A stretch of 64,000 nt of DNA from Trichoplax sp. H2 (GCA_003344405.1 NOWV01000051.1:393009-457008), one strand, 5' to 3'; positions 1 through 13,096 are shown, numbered from the stretch's first letter. Notes: generated by a model not told the origin, from the letters alone. A program made the numbers and translations.

Positions 1-404
1 ATATTGATTTTTTACTTTGAGAAAGATTGCCAAAGTGGTTGTTTATTTTGTGCTGCGATGAACATTTCCATGCCCTTATTAATCAAATCAATTTACAAAA
101 TCACAGTTCTTTTATAGTGAATAAAATCTCAGATTGTAGCTTTGATTAGATGTTTACTGACTGATAATGTATGTGCTCGTCCTAGCCATTCTTAATAACA
201 AATGGCCGAATCATGTTTATCATATGAATTTGTTTTTAGTTCTTGAAGTTATTCATAGTTCAGGGAAGTTTTTGTAGCTCATGAAATGAATCTAGAGAAT
301 GAAAGTGGGTTTCCTGATGATATTTACTGATAGGTCTCGATTTCAAGAAGATTTTACTACAAGATAAGGCTATTGTTTTTGCCAGCATTGGATCCATTAA
401 CATT
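1..404. repeat. duplicate copy of the intron at 482-1027 (probable alternative haplotype)
   Basis: Positions 1-404 match 482-1027 almost base for base. The difference is a block of about 142 bp present only in the right copy (roughly 569-710, containing a TA dinucleotide run) and a few substitutions. The indel is bounded by the short direct repeat ATCAA. Copy 1 starts at the base matching position 482, about 10 bp from the splice acceptor of the exon at 425-471, so that exon probably recurs just left of position 1. Confidence 0.85.
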
Positions 405-424
405 NNNNNNNNNNNNNNNNNNNN
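405..424. other. assembly gap (20 N)
   Basis: A run of exactly 20 N cuts the fifth MIPOL1-like exon. The sequence left of it (1-404) is a near-identical version of 482-1027, so the true overlap was probably not merged. Confidence 0.98.
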
Positions 425-2677
425 GCAATGCTGCTAGCCCGATTAATCTGTGTAAGGAGTTCGGAAACATCCTAAAGAAGGAATATTGATTTTTTACTTT
501 GAGAAAGATTGCCAAAGTGGTTGTTTATTTTGTGCTGCGATGAACATTTCCATGCCCTTATTAATCAAGTTGTAGCTTTACTAATAATCAATGGTTAGAC
601 ATGATCCTTGATCATATTTTTAAGAATATATATATATATATATATATATAAAATAGAAAGTGATTAGATTGAATTCTGATCAGGTAAAGATAAGCAAATG
701 ATCAATGCCGATCAATTTACAAAATCGCAGTTCTTTTATAGTGAATAAAATCTCAGACTGTAGCTGTGATTAGATGTTTACTGACTGATAATGTATGTGC
801 TCGTCCTAGCCATTCTTAATAACAAATGGCCGAATCATGTTTATCATATGAATTTGTTTTTAGTTCTTGAAGTTATTTATAGTTCAGGGAAGTTTTTGTA
901 GCTCATGAAATGAATCTAGTGAATGAAAGTGGATTTCCTGATGATATTTACTGATAGGTCTCGATTTCAAGAAGATTTTACTACAAGATAAGGTTATTGT
1001 TTTTGCCAGCATTGGATCCATTAACATTTAGCAAAGCCTTATTTACTTAAAGGTAGAAGTGATTAATATTAGGCAATATACAGCTTAAACTTTTCATTTA
1101 TCATATACCTTGCCTTTAGATTTTATATCGTTATCTGATCTTGATTAACTTAGCGAACAAATAGAAGGGGAGTTCAACAAACTCAATCATACCTGCTGAC
1201 TACGTGCGCTGACTGGCTTTTCATCTTCCGATTCTTCACTTTCAGATTCAGATTCATCATCACTAGCATAATGCAGAATGAAAAATAATATAGTTAGCGT
1301 TTATTATGTTAACTTGTAGGTAAATGGAGAAAGGGTAATTACTAGGCTGTTCAAAAAATTGGAAGTAATAGTAAGAAAAAATTTTAGATTTACCTTCCAT
1401 AAAAGCTGCTTGTACTACGTGTAGACTCAATCTGTCTTAATTTTTTAACGGCTGCATCTCGTTCTTCATTAGCATGCCGTAGCCTGGCCATTATGGCGCA
1501 ATCCCTTTCCTTTTGCGCTTTATAAAGTCTTTCTACTAAAGCTAGCCATGGAAGTGATAGAAATATTACATATTTTAGTTTACTGATGTGGCACAAAACA
1601 AATTTTACTTTTCTAGAGATACTTGGATGCATTTTTCTACTCAACGCCCTTTACCTGCACTTTCTTGGGCAACTTTTGCGTTAATTTCTTCCGACATCAT
1701 CTCTCTAGCCGATAATACTGGGGCTTCAGGGCTTAGGCCATATCGACCAGGAGAATCACTTGACTAATGAATAAAATTACGATAACAAAATGTTACATTG
1801 ATTATCGGAGTAATGTCAATATGAAGCACTTTGACATATATTATAATCTACGCGAGTATCCATACATTTATTATTATGATAGTAAAGCATTAGATTAATT
1901 ATAGGAGAAATACAAATTTACAGCTTTTCAACTTTTTTATATGATCGGTAGAAAAAAGAATACATTCATTATTATCAACTATGATAGGAAATAATAACTG
2001 TATCATCACTAGGACAGGTTTACCTTGGTATAGTCTAACTTCAAATCACCATTTTTAAAGCTAAATGTTGGACTTGTTGCTCCAAATAAACGCTGAGAGC
2101 CATAATTGTACGAACTACCTAATGAATAATTATCACTCAAGACACTTTCTGATGGTGATCGATTACGCAATGGAGGAATAAATGGCGGCATCGTTCCAAG
2201 GTTATCTGGTACGTTACTATTTGCTTGGAATAAATTAACTTGGCTACCAATATCTGGTACAGGGATATTGTTAGAATTCATGGGAGGGAAGTAACGAAAG
2301 GCTGATTCGACAGAATTATTTGATTGCACTGGTATCGATTGTGAAGGATTTAGTGGTCCTACTGTAGAAGTTGAAATGGGCTGATGCATAGGTTGATGAA
2401 TTGCATGCAGAACAGGTTGAACTAATGGTTGCAATATTGGCTGCGAGAAAGGCTGTGTTATAGCTGGCTGAGGAAATTGTTGGACCATTGTAGGTATATA
2501 TGTTGGTGTATTATTGATAAATGCTTCTGCTGGTGCCATTTGCCCCACAGGCGAAGTTGGATGGATGCTTTCCATGTAGCTTTTTTGCATAGTATCTCCT
2601 TTCTCGTTATTGGTATATATTGTGTTTGTGTGATTACTTGGAAGATTTTGAGCTGTTTGTAGTTCAGGCGATGGCAT
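425..2677 (-). CDS. MIPOL1: MIPOL1-like coiled-coil protein, 5' part, interrupted by an assembly gap
   Basis: Five exons can be joined on the minus strand: 2677-2024 (ATG at 2677, phase 0 end), 1763-1655, 1541-1394, 1262-1193 and 471-425, the last cut by the N run at 405-424. All have GT/AG borders and compatible phases. The first exon gives a 218-residue low-complexity segment rich in Pro, Gln, Asn and Ser, with repeated QP pairs. The joined exons 2 and 3 read ESAALVERLYKAQKERD, then RLRHANEERDAA, a charged coiled coil. The short fourth exon is acidic (DDESESESEESEDE). The cut exon begins DVSELLTQINRASSI. From memory, the coiled-coil segment and the LQELLNRIN-like segment occur in that order in vertebrate MIPOL1 (mirror-image polydactyly 1 protein), which is why I use the symbol. 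Biochemical function is not evident. An in-frame stop lies about 30 nt upstream of the ATG, but an upstream splice acceptor cannot be excluded. Confidence 0.6.
628..650. repeat. TA dinucleotide microsatellite
   Basis: About 11 TA units lie inside the intron block that is absent from the left copy. Confidence 0.8.
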
Positions 2678-3465
2678 ATCGTTAATCAACCAAGATATGC
2701 TTAGCAATTAATAAAATAGGAACTCGTTATGAAATGAGTTTGAAGGCTACTACGGCGTATTCGGATGGATAATTAGTAACGGTGAATTAATTTCGTTTTG
2801 GTACAGGTCAATGGCTAGTAATTTGCCTATATTACTTTCTTTCGGAAATAGGAGTTATATTGAATCTTAGCTTCGAAGTGAATGGATAAGTAGAGTAGTG
2901 GAGGATGAATGATTAACTTTATGTATTAGATCAATCCTTAGCGATTTTCTGAATCACCAATTCATCACAAAATGTCCTATAAAAACAGACTAAAAGTCAT
3001 ACCATCACTTAGTATAAGATCAATTTAGTAACAATTATTATATCACAATTTTTAACAAAATTTTTAAGAAGAATAAATAATAAATATTAATTATTGAATT
3101 ATCAATAGTAGACTTCCATTAAAGACGATTCTATAACTGCAGATGATGAAATTTCCATTATAATTTATTAATTGATGAATTTTAAGAATGCTAAGATTAA
3201 CTCTGTTTTCATTTTCCCATTAAGCCGTAAGCAGTCACTGTTACATAATTATTAATATAAGGCGAATTAAATTCAACTGAGAATCGCCTTAGTTGATGTT
3301 TGCATATGGTATGCGCTTAATGGACCTGTAAATTACTTCACGATATGGTAAGTGAAGGCACTCTTTGCATTATTGATTTCAACCAGAATGATATGGATTT
3401 GAAGTCAAATGCACAGCATTTTTAGATTTATGCATGCACTTTCTATATCGCATGTAATGGTTTAG

Positions 3466-3899
3466 TACCGCATTAGCACTTTTAAATTACCTTTATTGAT
3501 ATAAATATAGGTTTAACGGGTACTAAGCTATTTACAAGCAGCAAGATGATAACAACATTACAGTTAATGAAATGTAATTAATTAGCGTCTACTATCAGTA
3601 TTCCAAGTTATACACTTACCGCTTCCAATATAACATTTTTAGATCTGTAAATGTACTTTTTATGGCGGATATGGATGGCTTATTACGGTATTAGCACTTC
3701 TAAGTTACTTCCGTAGATGTAGACGTAGGCATTATGATGATTTAGTTCCGTATTAGCATTACCGCATTACCTCTACTGACGTAAATATAGGCACTACGGG
3801 TACTAAGCTGTTTACAAGCAGCAAGAGGATAACGATATCGCAGTTATTGAAATGAAAATTACATAGCACCATACATCTGTATTCCAAGTTCTGTACACT
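3466..3899. repeat. degenerate direct repeat, period about 280 bp
   Basis: The segment around 3517-3590, containing ACGGGTACTAAGCT and TTTACAAGCAGCAAGA, recurs around 3795-3870 with roughly 80-85 percent identity by eye. A shorter related piece lies near 3690-3720. No coding potential is seen. Confidence 0.6.
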
Positions 3900-6800
3900 T
3901 TAAGAGATATTTAAATCACCCATTTGCTTGCTTTATAAGTTGTTGGGTAGGACTTGTATTTTATATGGGTTCGTTAATGTTAAATCATTAGCAGATATTG
4001 TGACAACTTACTGCCGTAATTACGAACCATAAATTAAGACACAGTTATTTTCTTTAAGCCCGACTCAAGAGAAAGAATACATTATCAAGGAATACCTAAC
4101 CAAATTACCTTTATATGATAACATCAACACCTCAATTAATTGATTGTAATGTTTTGAAAAGCTTTCATTTTTAATATAGTATTACAAAACAAGGGTTTGA
4201 TAATTATAATTAATGTACATCAATCTTTACATTTTTTCTTTTTATACTTGTTTGCATCATAACATTTTCAGTAAAGATAGCTGCTAGTGATAGCTTTAAG
4301 CCCTTTCAGTCATTCTGTATATCAATATTAGGGTCCGAGTTCAGATTTGTTAGAGGATACTACGGCATTGTGTAAAACGGATGTCTGTGAATCAAAGTGC
4401 AGGTATGGTGATATTAATTCTCGACTGTATTCGTAGAATTTATACAGTCTATCATATAAATGGTTACCAGTTACATTTGGAGGCTATTATACTTTTGGAT
4501 ATAGGTATATCATCTTAGCTAATAATTGATTTATGATTTAGTATTATTCTAGATAGAATATTTTGGTTTATGTTGTTGAATCAAGGACGTACGGTACATA
4601 CTTTGCTTCTGCTGAATCATTTATTCGAAAATTTTAGGATGATTGTGGTGGCGATAGTTACTTTCTATACGATTATCATTTTATAGTATTTAGCTGTTGT
4701 TTTGTCACTCGTAAACCTTATAAACGGTGGAAATTAATCCACGTTATAGAAAGGATATCAACAGCATAATTAAATAATTATTTGGCAGCGGCAATGGAAG
4801 AATTTTAGTTGTTCATGCCTTTCTAAAATTGGGTGTTACGAGTTAGAAAACATGAGTATGGTCATTTGACTATATTTGATATAAGTCTGCTAGTACCTCC
4901 TCCATGAAAAGAAGAATATATATTATAGAAATTTGAGAGTATGTAATTTTAAATTTTTCTCTTTTGGCCTTTGCAATATCTTGGTCAATCATGAAAAAAT
5001 CATTGTCACCTTTGTCTAAAGCTTGTACATTTTATGGAGGCCAAAAGGACACTTGAATTGATGTTGTTTTTGATAATGTTGTTATTAATGTCGTGGTTAT
5101 AGTTGGAATTGATCGTCCATTTGCAGTATGCTAATGGCATAGTTTGAATAAGGGTACGATTGGTATCGGAAATAATGTAAACTAGTCGTATCGAATAGGG
5201 AGAATGTTCTTCCGTGACGGGGAAGATATTAAATAAATGATCTCAACTCTACCGTAGATAAGGGAAGAGTGGATTTGTATTATTTTTTTGATCGGTTGAA
5301 ATTTCAATAAGAATAAATTAATTGAAGTTAATGGTCTGTAGCTGTTTTGGATAGATCTGATAAAAGGAATTAAGATAGAACAGTACCGAAATAAAAAGGT
5401 AAAATTACTGCCTTATGCTTAATTACAGTGGTACGGTATACTTTCATCTTAGCTGCAAGTAAAATAAATGATATACTCGTAAATTAACAAGGTGTGATAT
5501 ATCGGGAATTATTTCACGAGATATGCATCAAAGAATTTAACTAGTAAAATTCCCATTAATTGATTTGTTGCAAGATTGATTCAGTAAGTGAAAACAACGC
5601 CATGGTTTGAGATACTTGTGATTTTAACTGGGCGATTTCGCTTCGAGACAGAAACTGTGAGATAACCTTTATTGTTAAGTCTCGTGTTTTGTTTTCAATC
5701 TTCTTCTACAACTTGTTACTATATTTCCTTATTGTACCGCTACAGAATAATTAATAAAATTTGGCTATAGAATGATATCGAGATAAAACTGATAACGTGC
5801 CTACAGTAAAAGTGTCTGAAGAGAATGAATCCATCTGGTTGATGCGATTAAGTCTACTCTTACTACAGAATCTCGCAATGACGATACATAGAGCAACGGC
5901 TTTGGCTTGCTATCCAAAGGATAATTTGACTATTTTGTATTCTTAAAGGTAAAGTAGATAGGTTACGTTGACGATAATAAAGCCTGGAGTACTTTAAGAA
6001 GTAAAATTACAGTATGTAGTCCTTACCGGATAATACAACAGCATTGGATTATAGTTAGTTTCTTTCGATTGATTTTGTATCAAAGTAATTATTTTATTTT
6101 GGTAACGCTTGGTTGACTGAATCCATGTATTATTGATATATTTTATTTTGATTAACTAACAGTTGTTAGCTTGAAACTTTATAGAACTGAATTCTCTATG
6201 CCTGAGAACGATTTTTGTAGATAGAATTGTTTTTTACATAGGAAAATAGAAGCAGAATTTAACCGCGTTAATGAGATGAAAAGACATTTTAATTTATAAT
6301 TTTGTTTTAAACTTTATTTTAACGCTTTCCACAAGCAAGTTGTATGCGCATTTAGTTTGATGATAAAATTCTCTACCACTCAAAAGTTTCTAAATAAGTG
6401 AAATATTAGTTATAACAGATTTATCCCTCGCTTATTAAAGGGTGATCGATTTGAACGATCAACAACGAGGCATTTACATTTGATAATGTTAGCTTTGAAA
6501 ATGTAACTCTAAATTGTCGTATCGGAATTTGTATCATCAATATCGCCAAGTTATAGAACCCGTAAAAATAGGAATAGCATGATTTCAACTTGGCTTTAGC
6601 GTGTTAATATTATTGCCAGGTTTTGTGGATTATGTACCGTATTGGTTAGCGTAGCTAGAAGAGGGAATTTACTCATCTAGTTTCCAGCTTACTCCATTTG
6701 TGCCGAAAAATAAAACTAATAATGTGCATCTTTCAAGGCTTTACTGAATTGATAGCTTAATATATTTTGATGAATAGTCATTGCGGTCTGAATTGACATT

Positions 6801-7596
6801 TTTTAAGATTGCGTCTAATTGTACTCGCTCCTTACTATGAGGGATTAGAAGCGTTTATAAAATGACTGGTGTTGAAATAGGATGACAATACGATTGAAAT
6901 GTTATCCAATATTATGGTTCAAATCATTTAAAAAAGAAAACTAATCAACACGAGTAGGTTGATACCTAGCGTTAAAGATGGTGATCATCTACTAGTTCTG
7001 ATTTTAGCCTCTAATACTACTGGTATCTATCGATGCTATTTTCTATTTTCATTAAGCAGTAATTCATTCACAGCAAAATATAGAATCACTAGTAAATAAA
7101 GATGAAGTTTAATGCTAGTAGCGAACTGGATGACTATAAATCATCCTCTTACCTTTAAACTATTGGAATTCACGTTATCAATATAGGATAGTTCATCAAC
7201 TGGAATCGAATCAAGAGTATCACCAACCACTCATAGATATCATCATTTCTTGATGAAAACTTCTACTAAACTTAATCCTAATACAGCTCTTATCCTAAGT
7301 TGGATAATCAGGAAACTCTGGAACCAATGAAGAAGATGAAGGCAGTAAATTAATAGTGATCCTAGGCCCAATTTTAACAAGCGATAAATTGAACTTGTTA
7401 CTAATTTATACATGATAATATCCATCTATTGTTTTCATCAAGTTGAAAATTGAATAGGACGCCGACGGGGACGCATTAATGCTGCTTGTTCATTGGAAAA
7501 TTTAATTGAACACCACACGTGAACATCATCATGTGATGGTGGCCTATTGTAGATCAAGTTGTATTAATTAATTAGTTGTCGTTGAAGGCAAATTTT

Positions 7597-7850
7597 GATT
7601 GCATCTGATTATCCTCGAACTAGTAGGTAATAGTCCAAGGTGGTGATGAACAGTTATTTTGTGCTCCTTTCTGCCTACGGTATCAAGGAAGAGAAGATAA
7701 AATCACTTATCTATGACGCAGTAAATAAATGATTTCCAATGGTTGAAGCCCATTTCTGATTCCATCGGATAGTCCATAGGCTAATAGGCTGTAGTCTAGG
7801 ATGGAGGGGGAACTGACAGATAATTGTTTATGTGCTCTATTAATACTCAT
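7597..7850. repeat. diverged direct repeat, spacing about 160 bp
   Basis: Two similar stretches, about 7597-7665 and 7760-7845, share TTGATTGCATC/CTGATTCCATC, TAATAGTCCA/TGTAGTCTAG and TTTGTGCTC/TATGTGCTC landmarks. They lie directly beside the satellite and may be its degraded edge. Confidence 0.35.
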
Positions 7851-7909
7851 CGAGATAGTTGAGATGGAGACACGTATCGGTGATGCTATATTTATTCAAT
7901 ATGAAGCAA

Positions 7910-9440
7910 GAGCAATTAGAGTAGCTAAAACTAAATGAGCGATGTGCGATATCTGTCTAATATGATATTCAAAGCTATGCTAATTCGAACGGTTAAAACT
8001 AGATAAGTGATGCGATCTGTCTAGTATGAAGGAAAGAACAATGCGATTTAGAACCGTTCAAACTAGATGAGTAATGTGATCTGTCTAGGATCAAGAAATG
8101 AAGAATGATAATTGGAATAGTTACAACTGGATGAAAAATGCGACATGTATTGTAAAGGGAAGAGTAATGATAATTGGAATTGTTAAACAAAATGAGCGAT
8201 GCAACCTATCTAGTACGAAGAGTAGAGTAATATTCATTGCAACAATTAAAACTAGATGAGTGAGGCGATATCTATTTAGTATGATGAGTAGAGTAATGCT
8301 AATTGGAACAGCTAAAAACTAGGTCATCAATGTGATATCTATCTATCATGATGAAAAGAGCAATGCTAATTGAAACAGTTAAAACTAGAGAAATGATGCG
8401 ATCTTTCTAGTATGAAGGGGAAAACAATTATAATTAAAATTATTGAAGCTAGACGAGTGATGCAATAATTATCATGAAGCGAAGAGTAATGATGATTGAA
8501 ATTGTTGAAGCTAAATGAGTGACGCAAACTATCTAGTATGGGGAAAAGAGCAATGATAATTGGAGCAGTTAAGCGAGATGATCCATCAGATATCTATCTA
8601 GGGTGGAGGGAAGAACAATGATAATTGAAATTGNNNNNNNNNNNNNNNNNNNNGAGCGATGTGCGATATCTGTCTAATATGATATTCAAAGCTATGCTAA
8701 TTCGAACGGTTAAAACTAGATAAGTGATGCGATCTGTCTAGTATGAAGGAAAGAACAATGCGATTTAGAACCGTTCAAACTAGATGAGTAATGTGATCTG
8801 TCTAGGATCAAAAAATGAAGAATGATAATTGGAATTGTTAAACAAAATGAGCGATGCAACCTATCTAGTATGAAGAGTAGAGTAATATTCATTGCAACAA
8901 TTTAAACTAGATGAGTGAGGCGATATCTATTTAGTATGAAGGGTAGAGTAATGCTAATTGGAACAGTTAAAACTAGGTCAGCAATGTGATATCTATCTAT
9001 CGTGATGAAAAGAGCAATGCTAATTGAAACAGTTAAAACTAGAGAAATGATGCGATCTTTCTAGTATGAAGGGGAAAACGATTATAATTAAAATTATTGA
9101 AGCTAGACGAGTGATGCAATAATTATCATGAAGCGAAGAGTAATGATGATTGAAATTGTTGAAACTAAATGAGTGACGCAAACTATCTAGTATGGGGAAA
9201 AGGGCAATGATATTTGGAGCAGTTAAACGAGATGATCCATCAGATATCTATCTAGGGTGGAGGGAAGAACAATGATAATTGAAATTGTTAAAACTAGATG
9301 GGTGATGCGATCTCTCTAGTAAGAAGAAAAGAGCGATTCTAATTAAAACAGTTAAAACTAGATGAATAATGCGATATTCATTTAGTGTGGATGGAAGACC
9401 AATGATAGTTGGAATTGTTGAAGCTAAATGAACGAAGGCG
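7910..9440. repeat. satellite-like tandem repeat, unit about 62-72 bp
   Basis: The array is built from a degenerate unit whose landmarks are AAAACTAGATGAGTGATGCG, ATCTGTCTAGTATGAAG and AGCAATGATAATTGGAA. The unit is visible about 20 times, interrupted by a 20-N gap at 8634-8653. Open frames inside the array are by-products of the repeat. Confidence 0.85.
8634..8653. other. assembly gap (20 N) inside the satellite
   Basis: A 20-N run. The sequence right of it (from 8654) restarts at the sequence found at about 7936 and follows it to about 9290, lacking one stretch of about 63 bp. The join is therefore probably two overlapping alleles rather than true extra length. Confidence 0.95.
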
Positions 9441-12400
9441 CAATACTAATTGGAAATTTTGAAATTTGAAGATAAGTTTAACTCATAATAATATAATATA
9501 TTATATCTTGCAAGCTTTAACATTACTCTTGATTGTAACAGGCTTGCAGAAGTTCAACAAGTTAAGACTAGGCTGCATAATTGAATTGGGGAAAATAATA
9601 GAAGACGATACCGTTTACTACTATACTCGGTAGATTGTTGGAAGTCTATCAGATATGGTTAATGGCATTATGTAGAATAATTCCCATTGCCTCGCTGATT
9701 ATTTATTGACTGGAACATCCATTCTTCATTAAAGTTCCTGATCTTAAAACTTGAAATCGAGTTTGATTATGATTAGGTAATCATGCCATCATTTTAATGC
9801 AACTTTATTTTGTACATATATATGCACATTGATCGAGACAGTACAAGTTGAGAGCAGCTATTGCAGTTATTCTTCCTATTTAATTAACTTATCTAAGACT
9901 GATCCATGATAACTTATTAATGACGAAATTGAGCCACTGACGTAACCAAATTTAGATAGGATAAATCTGCTAACATTCTTTACTTTTTTTTTACTTAACT
10001 TTTATCTTCTATGTATGCAATACTTGAGATAAAGTATGGCGATTAAAGTCATTACAGCGACTTGTAAGATCCTGTTTTATAGTTGATAGCAACTGCTACA
10101 TTTGCAAGTAGTACTCATTGACGTAGGAAAAATCAGACCAAGTTTGGATTGTAACGTTTACTGTTATTCCTAGAACTTTATCCTATTTTACTGATTGATT
10201 CTGGGCGATTCTTAACGTTTGTAGTCTCGCCCGCAACTTTATCCATTTTACTGATTGATTTCTTGGTGATAGTTTATACTTTAAGACTTTATCAAAATTG
10301 TATGACCTTTGGGGTAAATTAAACAAGGTTTAGATCCGATGGTGTATATCGACTATTTATACACCAAGCAATTTTATCTTAAATTATATATGCTTATGGC
10401 ATTAATAAAGACAGCGTTTGACCGTTGCAGTTATTAGAATAATAAAACAGTCCCACATATTAATCGAAATTTTTATCACCTAGCTAAGTTAATGAGCAAA
10501 ATCTATCCTTTAAAATAGTACCTAAGGCTGGTATTTTCAGGGTTGAGCTAGTTACACAAGTTGTAGGCCTATGGTCATGAGAAGTTAGAATGGAAATGTC
10601 CTATAAAATTCATAATTCATCGCATATTTACTAGTTATACTATAAATATTTGGGTAAACGTTACTCATAAGTTAAATTTATGATCTAGTGTGACATTGCT
10701 GGTTATATGACACGGAGTTGAAAGACTTCTGAGCTTATTCATGATTTAACTATAAAACTGGTAAGTGCTTTTACATTACTATATAATAATATGATAAAAT
10801 GCTGCTTCTAAAATATTCTCAGTATTATAAATTGACTATGATAATGTAAAATAAAAAGTACAAGTACAAACAGACATACAGTACGCTATGTATAATGAGT
10901 GTAAGCTCTACTGGTAAAACTTAAAAAGAAAGTAAGACAGATAATTTACATTTGATAGCATGTAGAGATAACTAAATCCTTCTTTTAGCATTTTCTTGTT
11001 TATGACTATTCATAACATTGCAACATTACTATGAATCAATATATTCAAAAATATGACCCATTAATGCATCGCTAACATACCCTCTTGCACTATCCCATAG
11101 GCTATAAGCATTTATAGGACTTAATCTTGTGCATAATTACACTAATTATTAGTTTATAGTATAGATGATGAGGTGTCTTTATTTAGAGTCAGTCCTAAAC
11201 AACTAAACTAATAATGACGAAAAATTCTCATTTTAAACTTCTTATTGGCTAACTAGATAAATAATTATAATCTATTGATTATATAGGCATAGTATATATA
11301 CGCGTAATGGGGTGTAATATGTATCGCCAATAGTAACAATTTAATTTTAATTTTATTTACTACACAGTAGTCTTGCCAACAATTTGATAGCTTTAATAAC
11401 AAAATGAGAAGGGCAGGGCTAAGTTGTTCTCCCAATTACGTAAAAGATGAAGACTACATGAGAAAGAAATGTACTATTGATATTGTAATAAAGTCAATGA
11501 AAGATGATATTGCTCATCATTCATTGTTCAGGCTCAAGACTACATTGTTGGCTAACTTACAATTAAACTATTGATGATTGGAAAGTAATCAATAATAGCA
11601 TTTCTGTCTAATGAAAACAAATAAGGCAAACTACATGTAACTAGCCCTAGCTATTGTTATCTTCTGTTGAATCATAATTTGGTATAGTTAAGATCCAATT
11701 TACTTTTAAACTTTTGGTCTTGTTTATATAATCTTCGAATTTCATATCGTTAAACAAGCCAATAGCAAGATGATGAGAGTTTATACCGCTGATTTGTTAT
11801 CATATTTTTCAAGTAGGGATGAGTCTATGATGCGTAAATGAACCAAATCTTTTGACGTTAGTACTGATTCAGTTTTAAGAATATTTCTGGGTGCATTACT
11901 TTGTTTTAAAGTTAAAATTGGCATTTATAAACTGGCTTGTAGTCCTTATTATCAATAGTCGATAGTTATGGTTACCAATTGTCATAATATAATGTTCTTT
12001 TAAGAACTCTTTCTAGTCTTAAATAGTTTAAATAATATTGAAATTCTGACACATCTTTTGATTCTTTATTTACTAGATATAAAAAGTTAAAATTTAAACC
12101 AACTGGTTATTTATTATCAGTAGCGGAAAATGAAATGAAATCAAATTCAAGGGTCATGATATCATGCACATTAACAAACATTATCTTCATATATTTTGTC
12201 TCAAGGGGTTGAACTATTGACTTGCTATTAACTCGTTTATGCTATATAGATGAGACTGGAAGTCTTAGAAGCAGGTCTCAATCAAAGGCTTGTTCCACGT
12301 GTATGATTTCATACATATGTTGAGAAGTAGTAATAATATCATTAACGAGAATAACCAGAATTATTGGATTCGAATGCTTGATTTTAAATAGATTATAATC

Positions 12401-12890
12401 TAGGTCGATTTAGCCCATTTTAAGAGATTAAAACTATCAAATAAATTGTAGTCAGAAGTTCTCTTAGTTGTTCTTCATCATTAAAGGCTTCAAATTGATT
12501 TTTAAGTTGATGAGTGATAAATTTATTATCAAGACCTAAATTAATTTGATTGCTTTAAAAGATCGAAAGTCTAAAGTAGATATTTATATAATCTTGCTAC
12601 GAATTGGCTATTGCTACGTAAGTAACTTGACCATTGGTATTTAAATAATTACATTTTAATTAATAAGATCTTGAATCAAGATAGTCTAGTTCGAGACATC
12701 CGTAGGTTATATGATGCTATACCTGTATTACCGAAATCTGAATATATTATAAGTGCAAAATTATAGTCTGAATTTGAGGTTCTAGCTTTGAAAATATGCG
12801 AACAATTGCGTGCCTAATTAAGTTACCAACATGCTTTAACATCAGAGTGACTTAGACTTCAAAATGAATTTAGATGATGCATGCTAATGC
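9441..12890. other. intergenic, no supported gene
   Basis: No splice-bounded coding signal was recognised. A small local duplication of AACTTTATCC...TTTTACTGATTGATT lies at about 10,170-10,200 and 10,230-10,260. The AATAAA on the minus strand at 12,897-12,892 could serve gene A's transcript, but it lies about 400 bp after the stop codon. Confidence 0.5.
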
Positions 12891-12895
12891 TTTTA

Positions 12896-13096
12896 TTAAA
12901 CTTTAGATATAAAATACATCCACTTGTATATCACTTTTAATCGAGAACCAGCTATTTCCTCATCAGCTAAGAACTTAATTCTATATAACTTTATAACAAA
13001 GTCACGGATTAACTCAAGTGTATCATAACTTGAAATTAAGAACAAGTTATTATTAAAATGCACCACAATTATCTCAATGATACATTTATACTTCAC
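12896..13096 (-). other. orphan open frame with a good splice acceptor (possible exon)
   Basis: A 66-codon frame on the minus strand begins directly after a T-rich acceptor (TTTTTAG at 13,103-13,097) and ends with TAA at 12,896. It contains DTLELIRDFVIKLYRIKFLA, which could form a helix. I recognise no family. It lies just 3' of gene A's stop, so it would have to be an exon of another transcript or an alternative 3' exon. It may be chance. Confidence 0.25.

Larger units (their letters stand above)
2678..7900. other. intergenic, no supported gene
   Basis: AT-rich DNA without a convincing exon on either strand. Open frames here are short, lack splice-bounded structure and show no domain signature. 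It contains the dispersed direct repeats listed separately near 3.5-3.9 kb and 7.6-7.85 kb. Confidence 0.6.

Noticed and set aside
5820-5945. A short minus-strand frame containing SKPKPLLYVSSLRDSVVRVD
   Set aside because: About 40 codons, closed by stops on both sides, with no acceptor or donor of note and no partner exon.
7243-8190. Minus-strand open frames at 7,243-7,425 and 7,999-8,190
   Set aside because: The first is hydrophobic and AT-driven; the second lies inside the satellite and its reading simply follows the repeat unit.
7910-9440. Regularly spaced repeats that might suggest a CRISPR array
   Set aside because: The genome is clearly eukaryotic, the units are head-to-tail and degenerate along their whole length, and there are no unique spacers.
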